Source: Desulfosoma caldarium
Lineage (GTDB): Bacteria; Desulfobacterota; Syntrophobacteria; Syntrophobacterales; DSM-9756
DNA: 64,000 bases
Reading direction: 5' to 3'
Assembly: GCF_003751385.1 (NCBI RefSeq)
Contig: NZ_RJVA01000012.1
Span: 124,001-188,000 of the forward strand
In this document: in pieces, positions 1-9,456 of the stretch
Layout: every line of letters begins with the position of its first letter
Numbering within the stretch: the stretch's first letter is position 1
Program-made: the position numbers and the translations under genes
Notes under the pieces: generated by a model
What the model saw: only the letters and a program-made list of their open reading frames with translations
The model's database searches: none
What the model was told of the DNA's origin: nothing

Positions 1-2
1 TC

Positions 3-2426
3 GAGCACCGGTCAGTCCATAGCGCCATGCAGGCTATTCAAAGGACCATCGACGCCGAACTGTTGAAACTCCGGCGCACGGCGGAAAATTGGGCCTTCTG
101 GGACGACACCTACCGGTTTGTCGATGACCTGAATGAAGCATACATCGACGGAAACCTCAACAAGGAAACCTTTATAAACCTGCATGTCAGAGCCATGCTT
201 TTCTACGATACCAAACGCCATTTACGATATCAGGCGGCCTATGACCTCGAAACCGGTGAACCTGATCCCTTGCCCGGTGACTTCCTCGATCGAATTTCAT
301 CGACACCATCGATATTTTTGGCCGACGACGATCCGGAATGCCTCTCCGGGATGCTCGTTCATGGTGATCGTGTGATGTTTTCGGCGGCGTGCCCAATCCT
401 TACCAGTAAATACGAGGGCCCAAGGCAAGGAACCTTGGTGGTGCTTCGGGAGCTGGGCGAAGAAATGACAAAGTTTCTTCAACAGGCCGCCAGCCATCCT
501 GTTCGTTTCGAAATGGTTCCTTTACAAAGGGGGTCGGCCTCTGTTTTCGAACCCACGGTGGTGTTTTTCCCCGATCGTGTCCTCGGAAGGTTCCTTGTGC
601 CGGATCTCAGCGAGCGTGTAGGACTCGTCGTGGAAACGACGCTGGAACGATCCATTCGGCGCGAAGGCGTTCGTTCTTTCCTTGTGTTCTCTTCGGCTCT
701 GGCGCTTTTGGCTGTATTTGCTATGGGTTTGTTGTGGTTTTTCATGGACCGGCGCGTGCTTGGAAGAATCAGCGACCTCCTTCTTAAGGTTCGGCGACTG
801 CCCATATCATCAGAAGGTATGCCGGAAGAGAGAGGTTCAGACGAGATCGTCGCTCTGGATAGGTCCATCGACGGGTTAGTTCATGCCTTACAACGGTCCA
901 TAGATGACAATCACCGGTATCTGCAGGAGACCCAAAAGATTCTCGAAAACCACCCGACGGGCATGATCTTGATCGATGCGGAAAAAAGGACGGTCTCCTG
1001 GGTCAACAAAAAAGCCCTGGAACTGATAGGGCGATCCTTGGACGAGGTGCGCCATGTACCGTGCAAAGACGTAGTCTGTCCGTCTCAAGAGAGAGAATGC
1101 CCTGTTTTGGATCATGGGCGAGAGGTTTGCGATGTCGAATGCGTCATGCCCACGCGCGACGGTCGGGGGGTTCCGGTGCTTCGGAGCATTACATTAGTGA
1201 CCTTCAAACAGCGTCCTCATCTGTTGGAAGTGGTCACGGACCTTCGGCAACAAAAGGCTTTAGAAGCCCAATTGGATCGGGCCAAGAAGCTGGAGACGGT
1301 CGGGCTGGTCGCGGGAGGCGTTGCCCACGACCTTAACAATCTGCTTACATCACTGGTCGGTTACCCGGACATGCTCTTGCGCCGCCTGCCACCCGACCAT
1401 GCCCTCTACCAACCCTTGAACCGCATCCGTGACGCAGGTCTAAAGGCGAGCGCCATTGTTCAGGATCTTCTCACCTTGGCACGCCGCGGAGTCAAATCTA
1501 TGGAAGACATTGATGTGGGCGATGTCGTCCGTGAATTTCTGTCATCCGCTGAATATGCCGCCCTTTGCCGCACCCATGTGCGCGTTCGGTTTAAAACGAA
1601 GGTAGAAGGCCGCCGATTGTGTTGCCGGGGATCCAGGCCTCATTTGGAAAAGGCTTTGGCTAACCTCGTGCGCAACGCTGCTGAAGCCATCGCCGACACG
1701 GGCACCGTCACTGTGGGACTTCAGGTGGTCCAATTAAATGAACCTTACACTGGTTTTGAGACGATCCCGCCAGGGCGCTGGATTTGCCTTTCTGTTGAAG
1801 ACACGGGAAGCGGCATTTCCCAAGAGGACCTTCCCCATATTTTCGAGCCGTTTTACACGAAGAAGAAGATGGGCGGCAGTGGCACAGGACTGGGCATGAC
1901 CATTGTCTGGCATGCGGTGAAGGACATGGGTGGTTTTGTAGACGTGGTCAGCATGCCGGGCGAGGGCACGAGCGTTCGTCTGTATCTGCCCGAAGCCGAA
2001 CCTCCGGCAGAGACCGCCCGCTCGCCAATGCCGGCGGTGTTACCCAGAGGTTCAGGGGAGAAGGTCCTTGTGGTTGAAGACATGGATGACCAGCGAGACT
2101 TGGTGAAGACTCTGCTCACCGATCTCGGCTACGAGGTCACGTGTGCCTCCAGTGGAGTTCAAGCGATCCGCTTGGCAGCCGATCAACAATTCGACCTTCT
2201 CGTTCTGGACATGAGGCTTGAGGATGACTTGGATGGTCTTCAGGTGTACCAAGAGTTTCTGAAGCGCCGTGCGGACCAGAAAGCTATCATTGTCTCCGGA
2301 GATGTTTCCAAAGATCGGCTGGCGGCAGCGGAAGCCTTGGGTATTTCCCACTTCATGGCCAAGCCCTACACTATGGAAAAGCTCGCAAAGATCGTCTACG
2401 CCGCACTCCAAGAAGAGGCCCAATGA
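3..2426 (+). CDS. Hybrid sensor histidine kinase, CHASE4-TM-PAS-HisKA-HATPase-REC (5' end cut by window)
   Basis: Membrane two-component hybrid kinase. The reading frame is open to the left edge, so the first membrane helix and true start probably lie outside; the first ATG inside is at 27. Numbering from that ATG: a CHASE4-like extracytoplasmic sensor (the WAFWDDTYRF region at about 23-32), a membrane helix at about 217-240, a PAS domain at about 300-405 carrying five cysteines (CKDVVC, C.VLD, VC, EC), the HisKA box with H434 in VAHDLNN, an HATPase domain with DTGSGIS and GTGLGM, and a C-terminal receiver with phospho-acceptor D728 in LVLDMRL. The ligand is unknown. The Cys-containing PAS type occurs in deltaproteobacterial kinases and could be redox-responsive, which is inference. 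No partner regulator lies next to it. Confidence 0.9.
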   Translation, partial: EHRSVHSAMQAIQRTIDAELLKLRRTAENWAFWDDTYRFVDDLNEAYIDGNLNKETFINLHVRAMLFYDTKRHLRYQAAYDLETGEPDPLPGDFLDRISSTPSIFLADDDPECLSGMLVHGDRVMFSAACPILTSKYEGPRQGTLVVLRELGEEMTKFLQQAASHPVRFEMVPLQRGSASVFEPTVVFFPDRVLGRFLVPDLSERVGLVVETTLERSIRREGVRSFLVFSSALALLAVFAMGLLWFFMDRRVLGRISDLLLKVRRLPISSEGMPEERGSDEIVALDRSIDGLVHALQRSIDDNHRYLQETQKILENHPTGMILIDAEKRTVSWVNKKALELIGRSLDEVRHVPCKDVVCPSQERECPVLDHGREVCDVECVMPTRDGRGVPVLRSITLVTFKQRPHLLEVVTDLRQQKALEAQLDRAKKLETVGLVAGGVAHDLNNLLTSLVGYPDMLLRRLPPDHALYQPLNRIRDAGLKASAIVQDLLTLARRGVKSMEDIDVGDVVREFLSSAEYAALCRTHVRVRFKTKVEGRRLCCRGSRPHLEKALANLVRNAAEAIADTGTVTVGLQVVQLNEPYTGFETIPPGRWICLSVEDTGSGISQEDLPHIFEPFYTKKKMGGSGTGLGMTIVWHAVKDMGGFVDVVSMPGEGTSVRLYLPEAEPPAETARSPMPAVLPRGSGEKVLVVEDMDDQRDLVKTLLTDLGYEVTCASSGVQAIRLAADQQFDLLVLDMRLEDDLDGLQVYQEFLKRRADQKAIIVSGDVSKDRLAAAEALGISHFMAKPYTMEKLAKIVYAALQEEAQ

Positions 2427-2639
2427 TCCCCTGGGGTTCTTCAGCATAAGGGCGTCGCACGGTCAGTTTGCCCCATGGGATTGTGGCGGGGCGCCGTAAG
2501 GCGTGAGAAGGCGCGGCGGCTCGTCCCGTTTCCATCAAGGGACTTTTCGAACAAAATGCCTGCACGCTATCTGAAAGGTTAAGATGTGACCCCTGTGGCA
2601 TAAGACATGATCTGAGCCCAAGGCTTGGAGGAGGGGCGT

Positions 2640-3386
2640 ATGAGCGTTTCCATGAAGGAGAGCCGACCTTATCGGAAAATGGGGTCCACCTGCCGCACGC
2701 GTTCCGTGACCGAAAAGAAAATCATCTGGCCCCGAGTGGAACCCGTCCTTTTGGAAGACGGCCAATACCGCGTGGGCCTTCTGCGCCAAGACCTTGTGGA
2801 ATCGGCCGCGCGCCTTTGGCGCCTGGGATACCCCGAACTCTACGGGTCGCCCCATGAATTTTTGCTGGATCCAGAACAATACGAACAATGGGTTGCCCTG
2901 TGGGATCGGTGGGACGAAGATGCGCGATCCAAGGTCTATTGTATGGCGGTGCTGGAAGAGGTGCAGACGGGACAGGTCCTTTCCGGCTCGGTGCTCACCA
3001 AGTTCGAACGAAATCTTCAGGTGGAATTTTCGTTGGTGGCGACCCTTCCGCATTTTCGTAGGAAAAGGCTTACACATGAACTGCGGCGCTTTGTTCGAAA
3101 AGTCGCCGAAGGCTCCAACGCTGAATACTTCACCACATTCTGCGAAACCTGGCATGACATCACGCAGACCTGGTGCCTCAAGGGGGGCTGGAAGATTGCG
3201 GGAATCTTTCCCGGAAACTTCGTGCGCTGGAACGGCGACAACGAAGAATACCGGGGCTGCACGGTCCACTTTTATCGATTGACCAAGAGGGCCCTGGACT
3301 ACGTCACCCGCCCGGAAGAATGGCACTTGGCCCCCGAGGTCAAAAAGGTCTGGGAAGTTCTTGAGAAGGTGAATGGAGGCCTGTGA
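2640..3386 (+). CDS. GNAT-family N-acetyltransferase-like protein
   Basis: Protein of 248 aa. ATG at 2640 was chosen over an upstream TTG at 2625 because GGAGGAGGGG at 2627-2636 is a strong ribosome site for it. The middle of the protein resembles a GNAT fold: beta strands around VEFSLVATLPHFRRKRL with basic residues where acetyl-CoA pyrophosphate would bind, then a helix, and a late strand in AEYFTTFCETWH. The substrate is not recognisable. It stands alone between the kinase and a REP-like repeat region, so context gives no help. The family assignment is moderate; it could be a divergent conserved hypothetical protein. Confidence 0.6.
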   Translation: MSVSMKESRPYRKMGSTCRTRSVTEKKIIWPRVEPVLLEDGQYRVGLLRQDLVESAARLWRLGYPELYGSPHEFLLDPEQYEQWVALWDRWDEDARSKVYCMAVLEEVQTGQVLSGSVLTKFERNLQVEFSLVATLPHFRRKRLTHELRRFVRKVAEGSNAEYFTTFCETWHDITQTWCLKGGWKIAGIFPGNFVRWNGDNEEYRGCTVHFYRLTKRALDYVTRPEEWHLAPEVKKVWEVLEKVNGGL

Positions 3387-3446
3387 AAAACAAGAAGGAA
3401 GCGGCTGCAAAGCCTCCTCGAACCTGCATTGAAAGGGCGTCGGGAA

Positions 3447-3472
3447 CGCATCCCCGCTTTCGCGGGGATGAG
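3447..3472. repeat. REP-like palindrome, copy 1
   Basis: ATCCCCGC-TTT-CGCGGGGAT forms a hairpin with an 8-9 bp stem. The core CCCGCTTTCGCGGG recurs at 3525-3540. The form is typical of short REP/BIME elements dispersed in proteobacterial intergenic DNA. Confidence 0.75.
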
Positions 3473-3521
3473 GGAGTTCTTTATCGAGCATTTGAAGTGA
3501 ACTTATTGGGGTGCGGGAAAT

Positions 3522-3546
3522 GGATTCCCGCTTTCGCGGGGATGAA
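3522..3546. repeat. REP-like palindrome, copy 2
   Basis: The same CCCGCTTTCGCGGGGATGA core as at 3447-3472, in the same orientation about 75 bases further on. The pair makes a two-copy REP cluster between the GNAT gene and the cytochrome gene. Confidence 0.75.
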
Positions 3547-3867
3547 CCATTCCTTGAGCATGCGGCTAGGGTGTCGGTTTTTGCACATGGGGCCCGTTGT
3601 GGCGGGGATCACACATGGCCCGTTCGCGCGTTATGGGGCGACTGTTTTGTCGATGTTCTTCGGGTTGCTTGGCCCTCTAGCCAAAGGTGATTTTAAGCCT
3701 GAGAGCTCGTGAACCGTGGCGTTTCCGTTAAGCCGTGGAATCGTCAAGTCGAAGCGCATCGAGGGGCTCCCATTTTTGTTGACACTTTTAGGCATTTTCG
3801 ACAAGCTCTTCAAAAATCGGCGGCCCCACTTCGGTTTTCAGCCCTTCATTACAGAAAAGGAGCTTCC

Positions 3868-4158
3868 ATGATGAAGAGCGCGCTGGCGGTGATGGGATGT
3901 GTGGCAGTCTTGGGTTTGGCCATGATATGGACCCCTGCGAAAGCCCAAGGGAACTCGGAAGCACGGTCTTTGGTTCAGAACCGGTGCACGGTTTGCCATA
4001 ATTTGACGCGGGTCAGAAATTACATCGGCAAGAACGATCAGAAAGCCTGGTATGATTACGTGTCGCGCATGCAAAAGAACGGGGCTCGTGTGACCGACAC
4101 CGAAAAGCAAATCATCGTCGACTACCTGACATCCCTCAAGTCTGGTAAGGACCTTTAA
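3868..4158 (+). CDS. Monohaem c-type cytochrome, exported
   Basis: Small periplasmic cytochrome of 96 aa. ATG at 3868 follows AAAAGGAG at 3855-3862; the longer in-frame extension upstream has no such site. A hydrophobic signal sequence (residues 5-21) ends near AKAQ. One haem motif, CTVCH, lies at residues 40-44, and Met in SRMQKN is a candidate sixth ligand. It precedes a ferric-reductase/FNR-like membrane protein by about 75 bases and may exchange electrons with it, which is inference. The size fits small class I cytochromes. Confidence 0.85.
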   Translation: MMKSALAVMGCVAVLGLAMIWTPAKAQGNSEARSLVQNRCTVCHNLTRVRNYIGKNDQKAWYDYVSRMQKNGARVTDTEKQIIVDYLTSLKSGKDL

Positions 4159-4234
4159 GAAATGACTGGACAACTTCTTTGCGCGGAAGTCATGAGACCC
4201 CTTTCAGATCGGTTTCCTCACTGACGCGCAGGCG

Positions 4235-5596
4235 ATGCACGGACGTGCCTCAAAAGTTCTGCTTTTTCTCTCGGGCTTGGGTCCCGCGGTGTTGACGGCA
4301 GGGTGGGCGTGGCGCACCCTGCCGGGCCTCAAGGATTTTGGTGTGGCGAGTGCGGCCGCAGCCGTCAGCTCTCTTTTTGCCCAGAACGCCTTGGTCTTTT
4401 TGGCTATTTTGGTCATCCTTGGAAGCCGAGCTCGACCTGTGGAGCGTGTTGTGGGGCTGGACCGCATGAGTCGAGCCCACAGGCCTTTGGCGGCCGTCAC
4501 TCTCTGTTGTCTCTTGGTTCATGTGGGGCTGCAGGCGATTCGCTTTTACAGCTTAGGCGGCGCATCGATGGTGGCTTCCGCGCTGCTCTCAGCGGAGCTC
4601 TGGGAAATGACGATGGGGCGCCTGGCCCTGCTGCTCCTTTTTTTGGCGGCGGCTTCAGCTGTTGTGGGTCGCTCCGGTCGAGTCCCTTTTCGCTTCTGGA
4701 AGCCTGTGCATCTCTTGACCTATGCGGCCGTGCCCTTGGGTCTGGTTCATGCCTTGGTTCGGGGAACCACCATGGCCGACATGCCGCAGGTTGTCGTGTG
4801 GGGAATCGTCGCGATGGCGTTCACGGGAGCCGGTTTTATGCGGCTCGCTTCGGTACTTGGAGGCCGGGATCGGGTGCTGTGCCGAGTGGAGCGGGTCGTT
4901 TCCGAGACCCACGATACGGTCTCGGTGTTCCTTGAGATGGTCAAGGGGGCAGGGCGTTTGGCTAAGCGGCGGCCAGGACAGTTTGCCCTTTTGCGCCTTC
5001 CCGAAGGCCGAGGGTACAGTGAACCCCATCCCTTCACCATTTCGAACGCTCCTGAAGACAAGACCCTGCGGTTTACCATCAAACGCAGTGGACGGTTCAC
5101 TTCAAAAATCCACGGTCTTTCCGCCGGAGACCGAGTCTTATGCCAAGGGCCCTACGGGGTTTTCTGCGCCGACGCACTCGGTCGATCCTCGCTGGCCTTA
5201 ATTGCGGGAGGCGTGGGAATCACGCCCTTTTTTAGCCTACTGCGGCACATGAAGGCCACGGGACTGGTTGTGCCCACCGTGTTGCTCTGGGCCAACAAGA
5301 CTTCTGCGGACATCATCGGCCGGGAAGAACTGACGGCCATGAGCCGCACCATGCCCCTTCGAGTGGTTCACGTTTTAAGTCGCGAAAAGTTTTTGGGCGA
5401 CCCTTCCCAGGACGGCCTCAATGTGTCCTACGAACAAGGCCATATCACGGCCGAGATTCTTCGCCGCTACCTTCGCTCGGACCACGCTTTTTACCTCTGC
5501 GGTCCCCCGGCCATGCAGGCCGCCCTTTTGAAAGCCATCCGGACCGTTTTCGGGCTCAAGGCAAAAAGGGTTGCGCGGGAACTTTTTTTCTGGTGA
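4235..5596 (+). CDS. Ferric reductase-like membrane flavoprotein with FNR-type FAD/NAD domain
   Basis: Protein of 453 aa. The N-terminal 200 residues contain about six membrane helices with histidines (SRAHRP, LVHVGLQ, KPVHLLTY, GLVHALV) as in ferric-reductase-like haem-b domains. From about 215 comes a ferredoxin-NADP-reductase fold: HPFTIS binds FAD, GGVGITP binds the nucleotide, and CGPPAM is the C-terminal signature. It should move electrons between NAD(P)H and a membrane or periplasmic acceptor. The monohaem cytochrome immediately upstream is the obvious partner, by inference. The exact substrate is unknown. Confidence 0.82.
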   Translation: MHGRASKVLLFLSGLGPAVLTAGWAWRTLPGLKDFGVASAAAAVSSLFAQNALVFLAILVILGSRARPVERVVGLDRMSRAHRPLAAVTLCCLLVHVGLQAIRFYSLGGASMVASALLSAELWEMTMGRLALLLLFLAAASAVVGRSGRVPFRFWKPVHLLTYAAVPLGLVHALVRGTTMADMPQVVVWGIVAMAFTGAGFMRLASVLGGRDRVLCRVERVVSETHDTVSVFLEMVKGAGRLAKRRPGQFALLRLPEGRGYSEPHPFTISNAPEDKTLRFTIKRSGRFTSKIHGLSAGDRVLCQGPYGVFCADALGRSSLALIAGGVGITPFFSLLRHMKATGLVVPTVLLWANKTSADIIGREELTAMSRTMPLRVVHVLSREKFLGDPSQDGLNVSYEQGHITAEILRRYLRSDHAFYLCGPPAMQAALLKAIRTVFGLKAKRVARELFFW

Positions 5597-5845
5597 AAAG
5601 GATTGACATTGTCTTGAGGATTTTCAAGACAGTAGGGATGCCATCCGTTAGGATTGCCTCCACATCACCGATCACGCCGACCAAGAGACACAAGCGGATC
5701 ATCTGTCTTTCGGCGACGACTTCTTTCGTCTCTTCCATGGTGAAGCGATAAAAGAAGATGAAGCTGATAAGCCCTATCCCAGTTGCCTGATCTGGACAGT
5801 GATCGCTTTGATGCTCCAAAGATGGACTCGAGGTACGAAAATAAA

Positions 5846-5877
5846 AAGGGGTTACACCGACCTGGGTGTAACCCCTT
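5846..5877 (-). terminator. Intrinsic terminator of tRNA-Arg
   Basis: AAGGGGTTACACC pairs with GGTGTAACCCCTT across a short loop. Reading the minus strand, the stem is followed by TTTTATTTT. It lies just past the 3' end of the tRNA. Confidence 0.8.
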
Positions 5878-5885
5878 AATTTTAC

Positions 5886-5962
<77 letters not shown>

Positions 5963-6026
5963 GTGGTTGCCAAACGACGGCTACATACCACTATGGGCTC
6001 TGCGGGGCAAGGGAAAAATCCCGGCA

Positions 6027-6824
6027 TCATTTTCGGCATGCCGCCAGTTGTAGGCCCCTTGAGGGTTGTTGGTCCAAGCCCCAGCGTCTGAGTTCTTCCA
6101 GCATGGCGTGATGGGTGAGGTCATGCTGAATAGGCGTGATGGAAATGTAGCCGTCGGCCAAGGCTTGCACATCCGCATCGGGATCGTTTTCCGCTTCGCC
6201 GACCGAGCCGGTAAGCCAGTAGTAGACACGGTTTCGAGGGTCCATGCGGCGTTCGTAGTTTTCCTGGTACGTAAGGTGGCCTTGGCGCGTGATGCGTATG
6301 CCGCGGATTTCTTCTCGAGGACGATTCGGCACATTCACGTTGAGGCATACGCCTCGGGGCAAGCCCCGTGTTTCGATCAGGTCAAGAAGATGAAGCACCG
6401 CCCAGGTGGCTCCAGAAAAATCCTGCGCTTCAAAGGCATCCAAGGACACCGCCACGGCCGGAAAACCCAGAATGGCCCCTTCGGTGGCCGCCGACACGGT
6501 CCCGGAGTAGAGCACGTTGATGCCCACATTGGCGCCTAAATTGATACCGGAAACGACCACGTCGGGCAGAGGACGTACCAGTTCACTAATGCCTAGCTTC
6601 ACGCAGTCAGCTGGTGTGCCCGTGCAGGCGTAACCGAAAAAGGCGCCGTTGCGCTTGACGGGCTTGACCATGAGGGGATCGAGAAAGGTGATGGCATGGC
6701 CGACGGCACTGCGTTCCGTTTCGGGAGCGATGACCACCACGTCGTGATAACGGCTAAGGGCTTCGTGCAAGGCTTCAATGCCCTTGGCGAAGATGCCGTC
6801 GTCGTTGGTCAGGAGAATGCGCAT
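6027..6824 (-). CDS. surE: 5'/3'-nucleotidase SurE
   Basis: Metal-dependent survival-protein nucleotidase of 265 aa, normal length. The N-terminal [10 protein letters not shown] supplies the metal-binding Asp pair. [10 protein letters not shown], the GTPADCV turn and the [10 protein letters not shown] loop with its Asn are all present. It removes phosphate from nucleoside monophosphates. It follows korC by only 7 bases and is probably the last gene of the korDABC transcript. Confidence 0.95.
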   Translation of the reverse strand: MRILLTNDDGIFAKGIEALHEALSRYHDVVVIAPETERSAVGHAITFLDPLMVKPVKRNGAFFGYACTGTPADCVKLGISELVRPLPDVVVSGINLGANVGINVLYSGTVSAATEGAILGFPAVAVSLDAFEAQDFSGATWAVLHLLDLIETRGLPRGVCLNVNVPNRPREEIRGIRITRQGHLTYQENYERRMDPRNRVYYWLTGSVGEAENDPDADVQALADGYISITPIQHDLTHHAMLEELRRWGLDQQPSRGLQLAACRK

Positions 6825-6831
6825 GGGTCTT

Positions 6832-7380
6832 TCAGGTTCCTTTCAAATGACTCTTGGCCGCGCTGATTCCGGCTTCCAGCGCTTTCTTGTTGAGTTCCAC
6901 CGTGTCCGGAGGGACGCGATTCAAGACCGCCGTTTCCAGCGAACTCAAGGACACGCATCGGGTCAACAGGGCCAAGGCTCCGAGAGCGACGATATTGGCG
7001 GTCATTTCCTTTTTCAATTCCGATCGGGCGATCTGGGTAAAGGGAATGGCCACGGCCCGCGTCGTCGGCACCTGTTTGACAAAAGTGCTGTCCACAATAA
7101 GCATTCCTTCGGGTTTCAGATCAAAAAAGTACGCATCACAGGATTTCTGATTCATGGCCAGAAGCACGTCGGGCTGGATAGCCTTGGGGTAATCGATTTC
7201 TTCATCGCTAATGACCACTTCGGATTTACTGGCCCCGCCTCGCGCTTCCGGGCCGTAGCTTTGAGTCTGGCACACGTATTTGCCGTCGTGAATGCCGGCG
7301 GCCTCGGCTAAAATGATGCCGGCCATGATGAGTCCCTGGCCTCCGGATCCGCTCAATCGAACTTCGTATCGATAACCCAT
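6832..7380 (-). CDS. korC: 2-oxoacid:ferredoxin oxidoreductase, gamma subunit
   Basis: Protein of 182 aa with the gamma-domain signature GSGGQGLIMAG near the N terminus, then SYGPEARGG and SEVVISDEEIDYP. The gamma subunit contributes to CoA binding in the 2-oxoglutarate-type enzyme. GAGAGGAA precedes ATG at a good distance. It is the fourth gene of the reverse-strand order ferredoxin, alpha, beta, gamma. The exact 2-oxoacid (2-oxoglutarate or a branched-chain acid) cannot be settled from sequence alone. Confidence 0.92.
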   Translation of the reverse strand: MGYRYEVRLSGSGGQGLIMAGIILAEAAGIHDGKYVCQTQSYGPEARGGASKSEVVISDEEIDYPKAIQPDVLLAMNQKSCDAYFFDLKPEGMLIVDSTFVKQVPTTRAVAIPFTQIARSELKKEMTANIVALGALALLTRCVSLSSLETAVLNRVPPDTVELNKKALEAGISAAKSHLKGT

Positions 7381-7412
7381 GGACGTTCCTCTCGCCTCTT
7401 CGTTGCGCGATC

Positions 7413-8255
7413 CTACTTGACGGCACCCAGCCGGCGTCGCGCGGCTTCGCGAATCTTTCGATATTCTTCCGTGTAAATGGGCAAATCCCGATCCACCAGG
7501 ACACCGATGGTGAATTTGCCGGCCATCTCCTCTTCGCTCATTTCCGCCGCTTTTTCAACACGCACGGCGTTTTCCTTTTGCCAGCGCAGCATGTCCACGG
7601 CGCCTCCCATCTTGTTTCGCCGTCCGAACTGGGTGTGGCAATGGCTGATAACTTCCAACACGGAAAACCCACGCTTGCGAATGGCCTGTTCGATGAGGCG
7701 GTCCAGCATGGTGGCGTGATAGACGGTGCCTCGTGCCACCAGGCTGGCTCCGGCCGTGACGGCCAGTTCGGCGATGGAAAAGGCATGTTCGATATTTCTG
7801 TAGACCGCCGTGGTGGCCAGAGCCCCATAGGGTGTGGTGGGGGAATATTGCCCGCCGGTCATGCCATAGATGTTGTTGTTGACGATGATGGCCGTAAGAT
7901 TCAGATTGCGGCGTGCGGCATGGATGAAATGATTTCCTCCAATGGCCATCGCATCACCGTCTCCCATGATGACGATGACCTGCAACCGAGGGTTGGCCAG
8001 TTTGACACCCGTGGCAAAAGTGAGGGCTCGACCGTGGGTGGTGTGCAAGGTATTGAAATCCACGTAGACCGGAAGCCTTCCCGCACAGCCAATGCCGGAG
8101 ACGAGCACGATGTCGTCCTTTTCGAATCCCGTGCGATCGATGGCGCGAATGAGGGCTCCCAAGAGAATGCCGTTGCCGCATCCCGGACACCATACGTGGG
8201 GGAATTTTTTGTCGTGGCGCAGATACTTATGAATGAGTTTTGTGACTTCTGCCAT
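7413..8255 (-). CDS. korB: 2-oxoacid:ferredoxin oxidoreductase, beta (TPP-binding) subunit
   Basis: Protein of 280 aa. It has CPGCGNG near the N terminus, SGIGCAGR, and the thiamine diphosphate site GDGDAMAIGGNH followed by VNNNIYGMTGGQ. This subunit carries the thiamine cofactor and a [4Fe-4S] cluster for oxidative decarboxylation with reduction of ferredoxin. Its length and its place after korA match KorB enzymes of anaerobes, where it works in reductive or oxidative TCA steps or in biosynthetic carboxylation. Confidence 0.94.
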   Translation of the reverse strand: MAEVTKLIHKYLRHDKKFPHVWCPGCGNGILLGALIRAIDRTGFEKDDIVLVSGIGCAGRLPVYVDFNTLHTTHGRALTFATGVKLANPRLQVIVIMGDGDAMAIGGNHFIHAARRNLNLTAIIVNNNIYGMTGGQYSPTTPYGALATTAVYRNIEHAFSIAELAVTAGASLVARGTVYHATMLDRLIEQAIRKRGFSVLEVISHCHTQFGRRNKMGGAVDMLRWQKENAVRVEKAAEMSEEEMAGKFTIGVLVDRDLPIYTEEYRKIREAARRRLGAVK

Positions 8256-8297
8256 GGAACGCCTCTCATGTATGCAGTGGCCGTTTTTCGCCTCGAT

Positions 8298-9443
8298 TCA
8301 CATCTTCAGCAGCCGCACCAGAATTTCGGCGGGGGTGATGAGGTTGCCGTCGATGCGGTTTAAGGTTTCCACGCGCGTCATGCCCTGATTAATGCGTTTA
8401 AGTTCCCGGGACACCTGGCCCATGTTCATTTCCGGCACCAGCACGGCTCTGACCTTCTTGAGATAGGGTTCCAGTATCTGCCGGGGAAAGGGCCACAGGG
8501 TGATAAGCTGCAGCAGCCCCGCACGCACGCCGCGCTCCCGCGCCTCTCGCACGGCGCGCCGAGCCGAACGGGCCACGGAGCCGTAGGCAATGACGAGGAG
8601 CTCGGCATCGTCGGCCAGTTCCGTGTCCACCATGAGAATGTCAAAAAAATTCTGGGAAATCTTTCGATGAATGCGGGTCAAAAAAGGCACGATTTCATCG
8701 GCCCTTTGCGTGGGAAAGCCCCGCACATCGTGAATCAATCCGGTCACGTGATACCGATACCCGTCGCCAAAGATGCCCATGGGCGGCACGCCGCGGCTAT
8801 TGTCTTCGTAGGGGATGTACCATTCCGGAGGCATGTTAGGGCGGATGCGGTCCACCACTTCGATTTCTTCCGGGTGTGGAATACGGATTTTTTCCCGCGT
8901 GTGCCCCACCACTTCGTCGGAAAGAATGATAACCGGCGTGCGATATTTTTCCGCCAGATTAAAAGCCTTCACGGTGATGTCGAAACAATCCGCGGTGCTG
9001 GAAACGGCCAACACGATGATGGGATGATCCCCGTGGGTGCCCCAACGCGCTTGCATCACATCTCCCTGCGCCACATTGGTGGGAAGACCCGTGCTGGGAC
9101 CACCTCGCATGACATTCACCACAACACAGGGTACTTCGGCCACGCAGGCAAAACCCAGGTTTTCCTGCATCAGTGAAAATCCGGGGCCGCTTGTGGCCGT
9201 CATAGATTTGGCTCCCGCCAGGGACGCACCGATGATGGCCCCCATGCTGGCGATTTCGTCTTCCATCTGAATGAAAGTGCCGCCCACGGCCGGGAGTTTC
9301 ACGGACATGACTTCACTGATTTCCGTCGCCGGCGTAATGGGATAGCCGGCAAAGAAGGTGCAGCCGGCAGCCAGAGCGCCTTCTACCATGGCTTCGTTGC
9401 CCTGCAGCAGCACCTGTTTTCCCCAAAAACTTGGACCACTCAC
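8298..9443 (-). CDS. korA: 2-oxoacid:ferredoxin oxidoreductase, alpha subunit
   Basis: GTG at 9443 with AGGGGG upstream is the likely start (381 aa, the family length). The longer open frame upstream runs through the preceding ferredoxin gene in another frame. Motifs: LQGNEAMVEGALAAG, GYPITPATE, the SGPGFSLM loop and a C-terminal transketolase-like half (VIAYGSVARSARRAV). The start lies 13 bases after the ferredoxin stop, which suggests translational coupling. It binds the 2-oxoacid together with the beta subunit. Confidence 0.93.
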   Translation of the reverse strand: MSGPSFWGKQVLLQGNEAMVEGALAAGCTFFAGYPITPATEISEVMSVKLPAVGGTFIQMEDEIASMGAIIGASLAGAKSMTATSGPGFSLMQENLGFACVAEVPCVVVNVMRGGPSTGLPTNVAQGDVMQARWGTHGDHPIIVLAVSSTADCFDITVKAFNLAEKYRTPVIILSDEVVGHTREKIRIPHPEEIEVVDRIRPNMPPEWYIPYEDNSRGVPPMGIFGDGYRYHVTGLIHDVRGFPTQRADEIVPFLTRIHRKISQNFFDILMVDTELADDAELLVIAYGSVARSARRAVREARERGVRAGLLQLITLWPFPRQILEPYLKKVRAVLVPEMNMGQVSRELKRINQGMTRVETLNRIDGNLITPAEILVRLLKM

Positions 9444-9456
9444 AATTCTCGTCCCC

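Larger units (their letters stand above)
3387..3867. other. Intergenic stretch with REP-like hairpins
   Basis: About 480 bases without a convincing gene. The left half holds two copies of a palindromic repeat, listed separately. TTGACA at 3779-3784 is a possible -35 box for the cytochrome gene, but no good -10 is visible at normal spacing. Confidence 0.5.

Noticed and set aside
5597-5845. Minus-strand open frame and TTGACA boxes between the reductase and tRNA-Arg
   Set aside because: Hydrophobic ORF has no family signature and no ribosome site; no -10 at usual spacing.
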